From Cenococcum geophilum 1.58 (taxonomy: Eukaryota > Ascomycota > Dothideomycetes > Gloniales > Gloniaceae), in NCBI GenBank assembly GCA_001692895.1, contig KV748200.1:937343-1001342 (forward strand): 64,000 nt of DNA. Reading direction: 5' to 3'. Position 1 is the first letter of the stretch, and each line of letters starts with the position of its first letter. The position numbers and the translations under genes are program-made. Shown here piece after piece: positions 1 through 11,700 of the stretch. The notes below the pieces were generated by a model, which had not been told where the DNA came from, made no database searches, and saw only the letters and a program-made list of their open reading frames with translations.

Positions 1-1600
1 AACTATTATGCTATAAACCTTCTATAGTAATTACAAAACCCTAGGAACAATCTTAACTATATAACATTCTCTAGTTCTTACCAATTTACTATAGCCTTGA
101 TCTTTTTTAGATCTATACTAAGTTGGCCTAGTTTAATAATAATAAAATCGGTCTTCCTTATAAAGAACTCGTATTTCTTAATCGCTACTAGCATTTGTTC
201 TTCCTATAGTCTCTTTAAGACCTATTTAACATATTCTCCGTATTCTTCCTTAGTTATTAAGTAGATAATAATATCGTTAAGGTATACCATAATAAATTTA
301 TCCAAGTATTCTTCTAATATATTATTAATACGCTTTTAAAACATTGCTAGTGCGTTTATAAGCCTAAATTGCATAACTAATAGTTTATATAGTTCTTCCT
401 TTAACCTAAAGGCTGCCTTCCATTTATTGCCTTTCTTAATTCTAATCTAATAGTACGCCTATCTTAGATCTATCTTCGTAAAGATTTACGCGTTGCCTAT
501 CCTATCTTAGATTTCACTAATTAAGGGTAAAGGATACCTATCCTTTTAAGTAATGCTATTTAACTGTCTGTAGTTAATGCACAGCCTTAATTTACCATTT
601 TTCTTTAGTACGAATAATACTAAATATCCTGCTGATGACTGCGATAGTCTAATATATCCTTTTCGTAGGTTTTTCTAGATAAACTCTTTAAGTACTCTAC
701 CTTCCTCTTTAGTAAGCTTATAGATTGGAAAGAACCTTAGACTTATTCCTAGTTCTAATTCTATCTTATAGTCCTATACTATATACTTTAACAGCTTTTT
801 ACTTTCCGGTAACTATAGTTTCTTACTATACTTATAGTATCTCTTTAGTATATAACTTAAGCTTTTCTCTATTTCTTCGTAGGTCGCCCCTACTTAGTAC
901 TATACTAACTTAGCTTATTATTATCTTTTACGGCGTTAAGTATTTCTAATATTAACCTAACCTATAATCTAATCAATTTTTAAATTATATTCCTATAACT
1001 AAGGTATCCCTAATACTACCTTATCCCGTCCTAATAGTAGGATATTAAAAGATATCTTAATCTATCTTCCTTTAATAGTTATTTAAATAGGTCCTATTTT
1101 AAGATTAATAATCCCTTCTCCGTAGGCTATTAGATCTCCTAAAATCGTAACTAATAAGTAAGATTACTCCTTCTATCTATGCGGTAGTCCTATTCTCTTA
1201 ACTACTGCTAGTAAAATATAGTTTCTCGTTACTTTACTATCTATTAGCGCTTTAAACTACTAATCTTACTATTTAACTTGTAAATTTAGGTGTTGTCCTT
1301 AAATTCCTTTAAGGGTCTAAGACTCTACTACTGGCTCCCTCTAGTCCTGTAGACCTCTACTTTTCCCAACTATTAGCTATTTAATCCTTATATACTTGGC
1401 TCGCTCTTTAACTAATACTTAGTTTACTTTTTATCTTTAATATATTATAGATATATATTCTCTAGGCATTCCTACTACTATCGTCTATCTAAGTATTCTT
1501 CTATAAGGAATCTTCCTGGTTAAAGTACTAAACTTCCTTCCTCTTAAACTTCTGCTAGATGCCAGCTATATATATAGTAGTAGATCTTTAATTAACGTCT
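1..1600 (-). mobile_element. Decayed Ty3/gypsy retrotransposon relic (PR and RT)
   Basis: Minus-strand translation shows pieces of a Ty3/gypsy polyprotein. Near 555-600 there is an RT block reading [11 protein letters not shown], where the family has LRLCIDYRQLN, and near 1225-1265 a protease block reading ALIDSKVTRNYI, matching the ALIDSGAT active-site loop of gypsy proteases. The order PR then RT on the minus strand is right for the family. Every frame is full of stops and the sequence is TA-rich and CA/TG-poor, as after RIP; the Asp-to-Asn change in the RT block fits G-to-A on that strand. No LTR could be fixed and the left end runs off the window. Family assignment is firm; boundaries are not. 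Confidence 0.75.
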
Positions 1601-1611
1601 AATACGGATCC

Positions 1612-1660
1612 TATCTAGGCCCACGCAGACTACTCCGTATATAAGGGGAAAGTAATATTG
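1612..1660 (+). repeat. Copy 1 of a direct repeat shared with 3579-3640
   Basis: The stretch contains GGATCC, GGCCCACGCAGACTACTCC and TATATAAGGGGAAA in the same order as at 3579-3640, with scattered C/T differences. It may mark the ends of a transposable element (an LTR, or the common 3' tail of two LINE copies), but I could not define its limits. Confidence 0.5.
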
Positions 1661-2590
1661 ATAGGAAAAACCCCTTGCTATTGGGGGGGAGGAAAAACCC
1701 TATGAGCCACCTTAGTAGGATGAAAAACCCCGAATTGCCATGCCTGCACGTAGCGTGGCCCTGCGGGCCTACGCTACGTCCTCCTCCTTGGATGTTTTAA
1801 ACTCCTTGGGAACTACTACTTTCTTCTCTAGCTTATCTAAAGCTAGGGTTTACTACGTCCTAGCTAGGCCTTGCTGATCGATTGCCGTATGCCTATAGTT
1901 GTGTCCCGTATCTTAACCACCCCCTATATACTATCTCTTATTAACCATTGCCATATACGCCATGCCTCCCCCCCCCCCTAAGGCCTATCGAAGGCGTAAG
2001 GGGGATTTATCCGTTCTACTATCCTAATATTAAAAGCCGAAAGTGGGATGTATGTGTGTACCTAGGTATCTTTTATGCCTAGGCCCTAGTTACTAGGCCC
2101 TCTCTAGGGGCACTACTCCGTCAAGAGGAGATAAGGAAAACCATGGGTTGTATCCGGCTATTGCTTTAGTAGTATTACGGCAGTACGGCGAGTGACCGCA
2201 TGCTCCGCGGGCGATCGCCCTGGGGGTTGGGAGGGGCCGTATATTTGCTCGTTTGTTCGTTCGCGTTTATTTATCCGTCGATGTGAGGTCATTAATGCTT
2301 TCTACTGGGGGTCGGGGGATGCTATCGAAAACTATATATCTATGTTGGATTGTATAGGTGCCCTGGATAGAACAGTGTAGTAGTCGTCGTATTGTAGAGA
2401 GCCAACAGTAGTGGTTTTTAAGATCTCACTATCCGAAAATTTTTTACCACCGCCCTTAACGCCCACAACCACCACCAGGTCCTGTCTGTACGCTGTGCGA
2501 CGTCTCTGCGTTGGCTCTGGATCTGAACTTCGAAGACCAGGTTTGTAGCCGTCACCGCGTATAGGTGTAGAGTCCGATTTCGACGGCCCC
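1661..2590. other. GC-richer island inside RIP-mutated repeats, no gene recognised
   Basis: Base composition is clearly higher in GC and CA/TG than on either side, so this stretch has escaped most RIP or arrived later. It contains a near-perfect palindrome at 1748-1779 (ACGTAGCGTGGCCC against GGGCCTACGCTACGT). The sequence CCAGCTATATATAT occurs just before it (about 1562) and at its right edge (about 2586), so it could be an inserted element with a duplicated target. No convincing protein was found; a 62-residue ORF at 2192-2380 has no recognisable family. Confidence 0.4.
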
Positions 2591-3578
2591 AGCTATATAT
2601 ATATTTAGCATTTCTATACTATTACTCGTTTATTATCCAGTATATTCTTATAGGGTATTTTTAATTCTTTTCCTTTGGATTCTTATATATCTCGTATATA
2701 TTGTTTACGTATATAATCTATAATAGCGTATAGTGTACCAGGTGCTTTAGGTTAACTCTTAACTTGTCTTTATTTTTAAGTTTAAACCTTTATTATGCTA
2801 ATCTAAACGTCGCGACTTTATTCGTAGGTACTAAAATACGTCTTTCACTTCTCTAGTCCTCTAATTATTCCTCTAAATCCTTTAACATTATAATTAAGGC
2901 TCCTTTAATATGCGTTATAGCCTTTTCTATAATTAGGTGGTCCTGGATAACTCTTTTATCTAACTATATATAGAAATCCTCCCACTCGTCGTTATACCTT
3001 TGCCTATACTACTTTTAGTATAGCTACTAGAGTGTATATAGCTTATCCGTAAGGAAGTATCTTCTTACTACTATATTATAACAGCCCTTTATATATCGTT
3101 CTTTAAACCTAATAGGGATCCCTAAATTCTCTTTATCTTCTAGTTCGGTAAGCTACTTAGCTCTTAGTATACCTACCCTAGGTCTATTAGTAATTCTTTA
3201 TATTAGCACTCTGTGCCTAAATTAACCAACTAGCTTCTTCCGACTCCTCTCCTAGTAGTCGTAATATTGTACTTAAAGCGTCCGTAACAATATAGGAGCT
3301 TTACTTAATAGTAACCGCTTATTATTAACCCGGTATCCGTATTTGCTAGTAAGCTTACTATATATTATTAGGTAGAGATTATCCTAATTAATAGGAAAGA
3401 TATAGCTATAGTTCCGATTTGTTAGAAGAGGCTCTTATAATGCAAAATCTTAATCGCCCGATTTGGTATTATTGTTAATTAGAAGGGGGGAGGAAGTAGT
3501 TAATCCACGAACCCTACACGGTGCTAAAGGAGTTAAATAACGCGTATATTATAAATTAAATAATAATAATTTATTGCT
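2591..3578 (-). mobile_element. RIP-mutated coding relic of unknown family
   Basis: Read on the minus strand, about 2800-3000 gives a stop-riddled but protein-like stretch with a charged helical look (NDEWEDFYI, then LDKRVIQDHLIIEKAI). It could be the gag part of the gypsy relic to its left, cut off by the 1661-2590 island, but this is inference from position only. The rest of the stretch is AT-rich and shows nothing recognisable. Confidence 0.35.
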
Positions 3579-3640
3579 TAACGTCCGATTTGGATCCCTA
3601 TTGGGCCCACGCGGACTACTCCTTATATATATATGGGGAG
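3579..3640 (+). repeat. Copy 2 of a direct repeat shared with 1612-1660
   Basis: GGATCC, GGGCCCACGCGGACTACTCC and a TATATA run followed by GGGGAGAAAA repeat the order seen at 1612-1660. It lies where the 3' end of the minus-strand LINE (3641-8527) should be, so it may be that element's 3' tail. Confidence 0.45.
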
Positions 3641-6600
3641 AAAACTCTATTTAAGAAAACCCCGTAATCCATCTCCCTGCCTTTTGGAACTCGCCTATGG
3701 GGCGTCTGTAAGGCGCCTGCGAGTTACCTATAGTGCTCCTACTACTTTACTTTTTAACCTCCTTAGGAACCACTGCTGCCGTAATAAGCCTACGGACGCG
3801 CTAGTATTATAAACTTTACTCTACTACTATAGAGTTATTAGGGGGCACCCGTTGCTCGCCCTCCTGTCTTTTATTACTATTTCCTTTACAACCTAAAACT
3901 GGTTTAGTACATTTTAGCTAATAAGCCACTAGGTAACCGCCTTAAGGCCTTTTTATATTAAGAGCAGTGTTTTATAGTTCTCTATGCCAGCTACTAAGAG
4001 TATTACTTCTCGGTTAGTACGTAAGGGGTATAGCAGTATTATATACTTTAGTGTCTGTCTTAGCCAGCTATATTTATATCTTAGGCTACCTACTAAAATA
4101 CCTACCTAGTAGAGCCAGTCTTTTAGTCCTATTACTCCTGTTCTTAAGAGTGTTNCTATTATATTTTCNNCCTTTATTAGGCCTTCTNANAGNCCTAGAG
4201 TNTTTACCCCCTATAGCGTTAACCATGCTACGGCTTAGGTTCTTCTTACCTTAGTTAACCTCTATACCTTTAACTCCTATATACCTCTCTAGCGTTGGTC
4301 CAGCTAGTATTATATTACGGTAGTTAGTTTTCTAGCGTTCTTTTATGCTTTACTTTAGCTCTTTTCTCTCTCTTACTATTGTCCTTACTAGCCTTTTATA
4401 TGTCTCCCTTTCTCCTCTATATAAGCCTAGGCCCTAAAGCAGCACTATTCTTCTTCTACTTTCTTTACCTATTTCTCTAATATATCTTCCCTACTTTAGG
4501 GTTGTTAGTTTATTCTCCTATAAGGCGCCCTAGGGTCCCTCTATAGTTTATTTAGGCGTGTCTTAATATACTTTATAATATTAGAGTTACATTCCTTTTA
4601 CGCCCTTTATATTATAGCGGCTTTAATATATAGTTATAGAGGGGGAATATTAGCTTCCTTCTTAAGCAGTACTGTGGCCGTTCGCTTATATCCGCCTATT
4701 ATACTTTAGAGGTAGGCTGTTTAGACCTTTTAGAGTAGTTTAAGGAGCGATTTAAGGGGGCCTTTCTTAAATTCTTTAATAGCCTAAATACTAGACCTAT
4801 ACGTTATGGTTAGCCGGACAACTGCTATATATAGTAGGCGTGACCTCTAGAAGCATAGGCCCTATATAGAATTAATAATCCTAGATAATATAATATACTA
4901 TACTTGGCCCTTATGGGCTGCTTAGGCTGTATATATACTCCACTAGAGCTTACTGTCTACCTATACTCCTAATACTCTTAGGCCCTAAACTAGCTAACCC
5001 CTAAAGCCTTAAATGCGAATTATATGCTAGAGATCTATAGATTAGTTGCGTTTTCTTATAAAGTAGATTAGCTAATACTTCTCTAGTAAGAATTAGACTC
5101 TATATCGTCTTGCCTATTCTATATAGGTATTATAAGCTTTCTCTAGCGTTCTGCAATTCTCTACGGCTGTTAGCCCGTATATAATTAGGTTTATATCATT
5201 AATAAAGCCTATCCCCTAGGTCGCCCCTTTCTTAAAGGAGTTAAGTAGGTTGCTTATAAAGAAAAGGAAAAGTATAGGCGAGAGGGGTAATCCTTATAGT
5301 ATTCCTATTGCAACTGTAATAGGGGGGCTTTAGTATCCGCTAAAGACTAATAATGTTTCTTTTTAGCCTATAAACCCTTAAATAAATTATATAATCCATT
5401 TTAGGAAGCCTTTTACTCTAAGGATATATAGGAGACGCTTATAGGGTACGTTATTATAGGCGCCACTAATATCTAGGCTAAGCATTAATACTATAAAGTC
5501 CCTTCGCATCGCCTATACTAATTTAATAGTAGTAGCAAGTAGCGTAAGTGCTAATAGTGTTAAGCGGTTCTTTCTTGCCCCTATTTAGCTTTATAGTAGT
5601 AGGGCGTATTCCTCTACTATATCTGCTATATAGTCCGCTATTACCCTTTCTAAGATCTTACTAAGGGTATTCTCTAAGGTAATAGGGCGGTAGCTCCCTA
5701 AAAATAAATAGTTTGCTTTGCCTTCTTTATATAGGATAAACATTATTATAGCTCTTCTAAGTCTTGGGTAGTAGCCTATTATAAAGTATACTCTAGCTAT
5801 ATCTATAAGCTAAGGTGCTATTAGTAGTCCGTAGGTCTTTAGGGCTTTATTTAGGATCCCATCTAGACCTAGTACTATATTATTTAAAAGGCGGCTAATG
5901 GTTCTGGCCATTTCTTTAGTTATTATATTACTGTTAACCCTTAGGCAAGTCATTAGTGCTTCGCCTGTAATATTACTAAGGTCTACTAAAGCTAGTTAGG
6001 GGGAAAATCTTTCTATAAGGATTTTTGCCTTCTCTTTATTATTGCTTATGGCTAGTGATTTACCTAGTCTTTATAGGGGCAGGAGGTATAGGTCTTCTAC
6101 TAAATATCTTACCTTTCTCTTTACCTATTTTGCTATCCTCTAAAGACCTTTATTATAGGGGAGGCTTAAGTTAGTAGTATGCTTATTTATAAACCGTCTC
6201 CAGCTATTCCTTACTTCTTTTTTTAGGGTATTCTTTAGCTAGTTTCTTATATCTTTATAATATCTCTTATCTTTAGGATTATGGCTGCTTATATATTTTC
6301 TTCTTACTTATTATTGGCTGGCGATAAGAACCGCGTATTATGTGGACTATATATATCGCGTATAGGGGCCTACTTTTGAGACTGGGCAGTGCTCTTTTAA
6401 CCTATTTTTAATTACTGCCTAGATCCTTTCTAGTCTTTAGTTAATTTCCTTAGGGTGTTACGGCACTGGCAGAACTTAGCAGAACTACGCACTGGCAAGT
6501 TGCCACAGATTGCCGCATATTGCGGTTATGTGACGCGAAGATCGTATATAGCTTCGAGCGGCGCTCCCCTTCTTCTCCTTTCCTTTCTTTAGCTTTAGAT

Positions 6601-8527
6601 TCTCGTTTATAGACAATCCAATTGTACAGGCTTGCGCGACCATTTTGCTATACTTATGTCTCGATTAACTGAGTCGCTAACATAGGGGTAGCCACTAAGC
6701 CTCGCTTATTTAGTATTAGGTGGATTTCTTCTAGGTTTTAAAGTTGTTGTTTAACTATATTAAGGAAGCTATTTATCTTAAGCTTTCTTATTACGTATCT
6801 TTTACTATTTAATTATGCCTTAATATTTAGATCTAGCTGTATCTAGATAGGGATATAGTCTAAAGTAAGTGCCTATTTTTTTTTAGGGTTATATCTTTTA
6901 AGTCTCTAGTATAGGCCTTCGTCTATAAATATAAGGTTAATTATACTTCTAGCGGTGCCTTATTACCATATAATTACTCTTAGGGGGGTGGCTAGCTTAA
7001 GGCCCCAGGTATCTATAGCTTTTAGTAGGTACTTTACCTATTATTTAGCAGCAATATAGATACCCCCCCACCGTGGGTAGTAGAGGTTTATATCTCTTAA
7101 TAGGATAGACTCTATATCTTCGGTTTCTAGTAAGCTTATTACTAATATAATATTCTCTATTTATGGGACCCCTTTAACCCTAGAGTTATATATATTAATA
7201 ATCTAAACCGGTCCCCTATATATCTGGATTATTATAACTATAATATCTAGGTTAACTGCCTACTATAACTATAAGGATAGGCTAATAGCCTTGCTAATTA
7301 TAAAGCATACGTATATAGCTGCTTTTAGTTTATATAGGAGCTAGAATCCTTAGGGGCAGTATATTAATTATATATAGGCATTATAATACGGCTCTTATAT
7401 AGTAAGGATATAGTATTTCTTTAGGTTTAAGCTGTCTAGCAAGGGCCTTGTAAGACGGTGGTTTGTGTTATTATAGTTATACTATATAATAGATAGGTAG
7501 CGGACCCCCGGCGGGGGTCCTTCGCCTCTCCTTTATTTCTTACTTCCTCTATTTCTACTTTCTTTACAATATTTAGAGCTTCTGTCTCTTATGTCTGCAT
7601 CCTAGTTACTACTTATTTTATATAGAGCTTTCTATTCCCATATCTTATGTTTTTAGTAGCGCTTCTATATCTAAATCTGTTATTATCTCCGGTTCCTCCC
7701 CTGTTCTTACTAGTTAGCTATATACCCTTTAAGAGTTAGCTATAAATATTATGTTTGCCGCGTTAAGTCTAATTCTTAATTATTTTAGTCTTAAGCTTAC
7801 TATAGCTGTCTATAATAGTCTTCCTATAGGGCGTCCTCTCCCTTATATCCCCTATAACCCTTATATCCCTATACAGTCTAGTAATATTACGCGGCGACGC
7901 TTCTAGCCCGTTAAGGCTTAGGATAGCTGGCCTAGCCCCTTGGTATTAAAGGTAGGAAATGCTAAAAAGGCACCTACGCCCCCCTAGCTTATTACCTATT
8001 GTTTCCATTTATATAACCTAGCGTATAGTTATTCCCGTAGCTATTAAGCCCTTACCTTCCGTCTCCTATATTTAATATAGTCTCCTCTTTCCCACGCCTT
8101 ATATATACTTTAGTGGTAGTTTACGTATTTTATTTAGTCTTAATTTAAGTAGTTTTTTATATTATAGGGGCCTATATAGTGGCCGTAGCACACCTATACT
8201 GCGTATATGGATTAGGTATGTCCCCATTATATATAACAGTAGCATTATTTTAGGCGGAGTTTATAGTTATAAAGCCTTACATTGTATATAAGGCCATTTA
8301 TAATAATACCTTTTTAAATAAGAAGTTTTTACATTCCTAGTATATATATACTGATAATAAGGGAGCTATATATTTAACTAGCGTCTCTTTAGCAAGTCTC
8401 TAGCAACCCTTATATTCTTTTATTATTCTTATTATATACTTAGTTTACATTTTCCTATTAAAGCTATTAAATTTAGGTAATCTTAAGTCCTAGTATAAGG
8501 CGTTCCGTTTATTTTACTATCTTATAT
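3641..8527 (-). mobile_element. Tad1-type LINE (non-LTR retrotransposon), RIP-mutated, 3' part
   Basis: On the minus strand the parts appear in the order expected of Tad1-like LINEs. A CCHC zinc-knuckle region (CYCY then GHT) lies at about 8195-8235, an APE-type endonuclease block reading RDINLYYPRWGG at 7062-7100 (family GDFNLHHPLWGG), an RT block reading SYRPITLENTLSKILERVI at about 5635-5700, and the RT catalytic box as GFINDINLI at about 5182-5205 (family F-x-D-D). The catalytic Asp-to-Asn change and the many stops fit RIP, so the copy is dead. It is interrupted by a solo LTR (6456-6682) and by a complete Ty3 element at 8527/8528; its 5' part seems to resume at 15023. Ambiguous bases occur at 4155-4202. 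Confidence 0.8.
6456..6682. repeat. Solo LTR (227 bases) inserted in the LINE
   Basis: The unit begins TGTTACGGCAC and ends GAGTCGCTAACA, giving TGTTA/TAACA termini, and is flanked on both sides by TAGGG (6451-6455 and 6683-6687), a 5-base target duplication. It sits between the endonuclease and RT parts of the LINE and is much richer in GC and CA/TG than the LINE around it, so it arrived after most RIP had acted. GCAGAACTTAGC inside it recurs inverted near 39869. The parent family cannot be told from the LTR alone. Confidence 0.8.
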
Positions 8528-8720
8528 TATTACGGAACGCGGGTAATAGCTATAAAGCGTATGTATTTGGGGAGTCTATAAGACGTTACGCGATCGATTG
8601 TAAGGGTCGAGGGCGTAAGGAGGTAATATACCCTCGCGTAGCTGATATAAGCTATACGCGAGGTATATATAAGAGCACAGGGTTCTCCTATAGAGGCCCC
8701 TACAGTCGGGTTCCGTAACA
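8528..8720 (-). repeat. 3' LTR of the Ty3/gypsy element
   Basis: On the element's strand it begins TGTTACGGAACCCGAC and ends GTTCCGTAATA, giving inverted ends TGTTACGGAAC/GTTCCGTAAYA; the last CA has become TA. It is the same length as the partner at 14830-15022 and differs mainly by transitions. Confidence 0.92.
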
Positions 8721-11700
8721 CTACCCCTCCTCCTATTAAGGCGGAGCTTTGGCGACGCTGTGGTTGCTATATATATATAGGGGGAAATACTTAGGGTATC
8801 TAGAAGAAGGAATATCGTTATAGGTGTAACGGGCTTGTATAGGTGCTTTTAACTTAAAGCTTGTAGGTTGCTACTATATAAAGGTACTGGGCTATAGAGG
8901 GGAAGGAGGCTGTTGGGGACTTAGTGAGGTGTAAGGGTGTTACTAAGGCGCTAGTAGTAAGCGAGCTAATAGTGATTTTCTATCCCGGGGATGGAAAATC
9001 CTAATTAGTTAGCTTCTCCTTAGCGTCTAGAATCTGACCAATTAGATAACTTTAACCGGTGGTTAAAGTTCCTTAATATCTTATTGGAGTAGTTACGTAA
9101 TAGTAATATATAATAATTTAGCTGTAACGGCTCCTATAGGGGATTAGGTACGAAATCTCTACTTAGGCCTAGTTTCTATAGGTTTACGTAGTAGAAATCG
9201 CTAATTAGATCTTTTATATTTTTAAAATCTTCCTATAGTTGCCATTCTAGCTAATCTATATTAAATCCTATATAGGTAGCTTTATAGTAGAGCTGCCGTC
9301 CTCTGCCTTTGCTAAAGTATTTAGAGTTAATAATTTATTTAACGGTCCACTCTTTATAGTTCTTATCTTCGTTTTTATCTCGGATTAGTACCAGTAGGGG
9401 TTTAAGCTATATTTATCCTAGTAGAGGGTTAGGCTAGTAAAGGTATAGTAGCTATAGGTAAAATATAGGCTATATCCTGCGGGTGGCTAAGGCAGGCGGG
9501 AGCTCTAGTTCATATATAGCTCCTCTATTAATAACTTGTTTAATCTAATAGGGGCTAAGGTTTTTATAATTAAGTGACTTTATAGGTCTCTATATGGAGA
9601 TATTATATATATCTAACTATACCTAGTCGCTAACACGCATCTTAGGTGGTAGTGTTTTATAGTGGTTAGTAAAGTAAGCTTATTTCGCTTAGGCCTAGGC
9701 CATCTCTCCTTTATAGTAGTTAAGTAGGTCTTTTATACGGTCTATATATTAATTAGTAAGTAGCATTTTAAGGCGTTTTCTATATGGCAGTTTCTTATTA
9801 ATAGGCTCTAGTGGCTCTATACCGGATTGTAGGTAATATCCTTTATTCGCGAAAAACGGGGTAAGTCCTATAGTAGCTAAGATGTAGTTATTTACTGCGA
9901 ATTTACCTAGCGAAAGATAGTCTACCTAGTCGTCCTAACTATAGGCGACTACCTGTCGTAAGTACGCCTTTATACTAGCGTTAGCGTTTTCTAGTTATCC
10001 CGCAGTTTTATAGTAAAAGGATATAGACATCTTAACGGAGATACTAAGGCGTTGGCAGATCCGCCTCTATATGTTAGAGTTAAATTATATACCTTAGTTA
10101 GACGTAATAGAGTTAGGTAATCTATGTAGTTAGTAGACTTCGCGAAGGAAAGCGTCGGCAATGTCGCTTACGGCTACGCCTTTAGTTAGGACGTAGTGGC
10201 GTTCTTTTATAAGTCGGCATATTATTATAAGGATATTCTTATAGGGTCGGCCATATCGTTTATAAGGTAGTAGGTTGATAACAAAATCTATAGCGATATC
10301 TACCTATCGTTATATAGGTACTGGTAGAGGGTATAGTAGTCCTTAGTACTTTATATAAAATGCTTTAGCACGTTTATAGCCGTGGTAGGCGCTTATAAAG
10401 CGTTTAACTAAGTCTATCATTTTGGGCCAGAAGTAGTATTAGCTAAGAAGCTTATAGGTTCCTCCTTTACCTAGGTGGCCGCTTAATTAGAGGTCATAGG
10501 CTATTTGAATTAGTTGCCGTTATAGGTCTTCTAAGTTAGGAATAAATAGACGGCCTCTATAATAGAGCCTGTTCTCTTTTACTTCTAAGGCTGCTATATT
10601 AATCTAGCCTAAGCTTTAGAGGTTAGTAAGCAGTATACAGGTACTGGCGATCTTTGCGGTAATTAATTAATGTAGTAATAGGTTAATAGGGGTGTTATAT
10701 ACTGCGGTAATAAGTTTATTAATTTTGGGGGGTAACTTTAGTTCTGTGGTATAAAGCTAAGGGGTGGTTGGTTTTATCTTAGGTAGTATACCTAGGGCTA
10801 AGTTTCATGCTTTTAGGATTGTTTATTGTTGGAATTAATTATAAGGGTTATCTTCTAACTAAGGAAGGTCTTACGAACGGCGTGTTAGGCTATTAGGCTT
10901 AGTACCTTATACTCCTAGCCTATATACAATTTTAAAATTAAAACTAAAGAGGAACTCGTTCTAACGTGCTTAGCGTTAGTTTAGTTATTTTATAGTTATA
11001 AAGTACTTAAGGTTGCGATAATCCGTAAGGACCTTAGTTGGCTAATCAGGTTCTACTAAAAAGAGTTCTAGTTAGAATTCCTTAAACGCTTATATAATTA
11101 TAAGGAGTTCCTTATTATAGATCTTATAGTTATATTCTTATAGTATAAGCTTAGACGAGTAGAATATAACTAGGTAGAGGAGACCGTTATCACCTATCTA
11201 GGAGAGGATACCCGCGTTAACGTGGTCTAAGGAGTTAGTCTTAAGATAGAGTTATCGTCCTGGTATAAAGTAAGCTAAAATAGGTGCTTTAGTAAACGCA
11301 TCTTTTAAGTCTTAGAACGCCTTTTTACATTTAGGCATCTAGATAAAATATAGATATATTTTTCTTCCTTTTACGGAAAAGCCCTTTATTCATATTATTA
11401 CTATAAGTAGTGCTATAATACCTAAGAAGTTGTATATAAATTTCCAATAGAAGTTAGCAAAACTAAGGAAGGCTTGTACGTCCTTAATATAGGTAGGAGT
11501 TTACTATCCGGTAATTATATATATTTTTTGGGGTCCATATAGATACCCTTAGTAGTAATAATTAGTCTAAGGTATTTTACTTCTGTGATTAAGAATTCGC
11601 ACTTCTTTAAATTAATATAAAGTCCTACATCTCTAAGGCGCTATAGGACCTTTTAAACGTGCTTAGTATGCTTAAAAGGGTCATTGCTGTAAATAAGTAT

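Noticed and set aside
8530-8721. 63-codon minus ORF
   Set aside because: It coincides with the Ty3 element's LTR.
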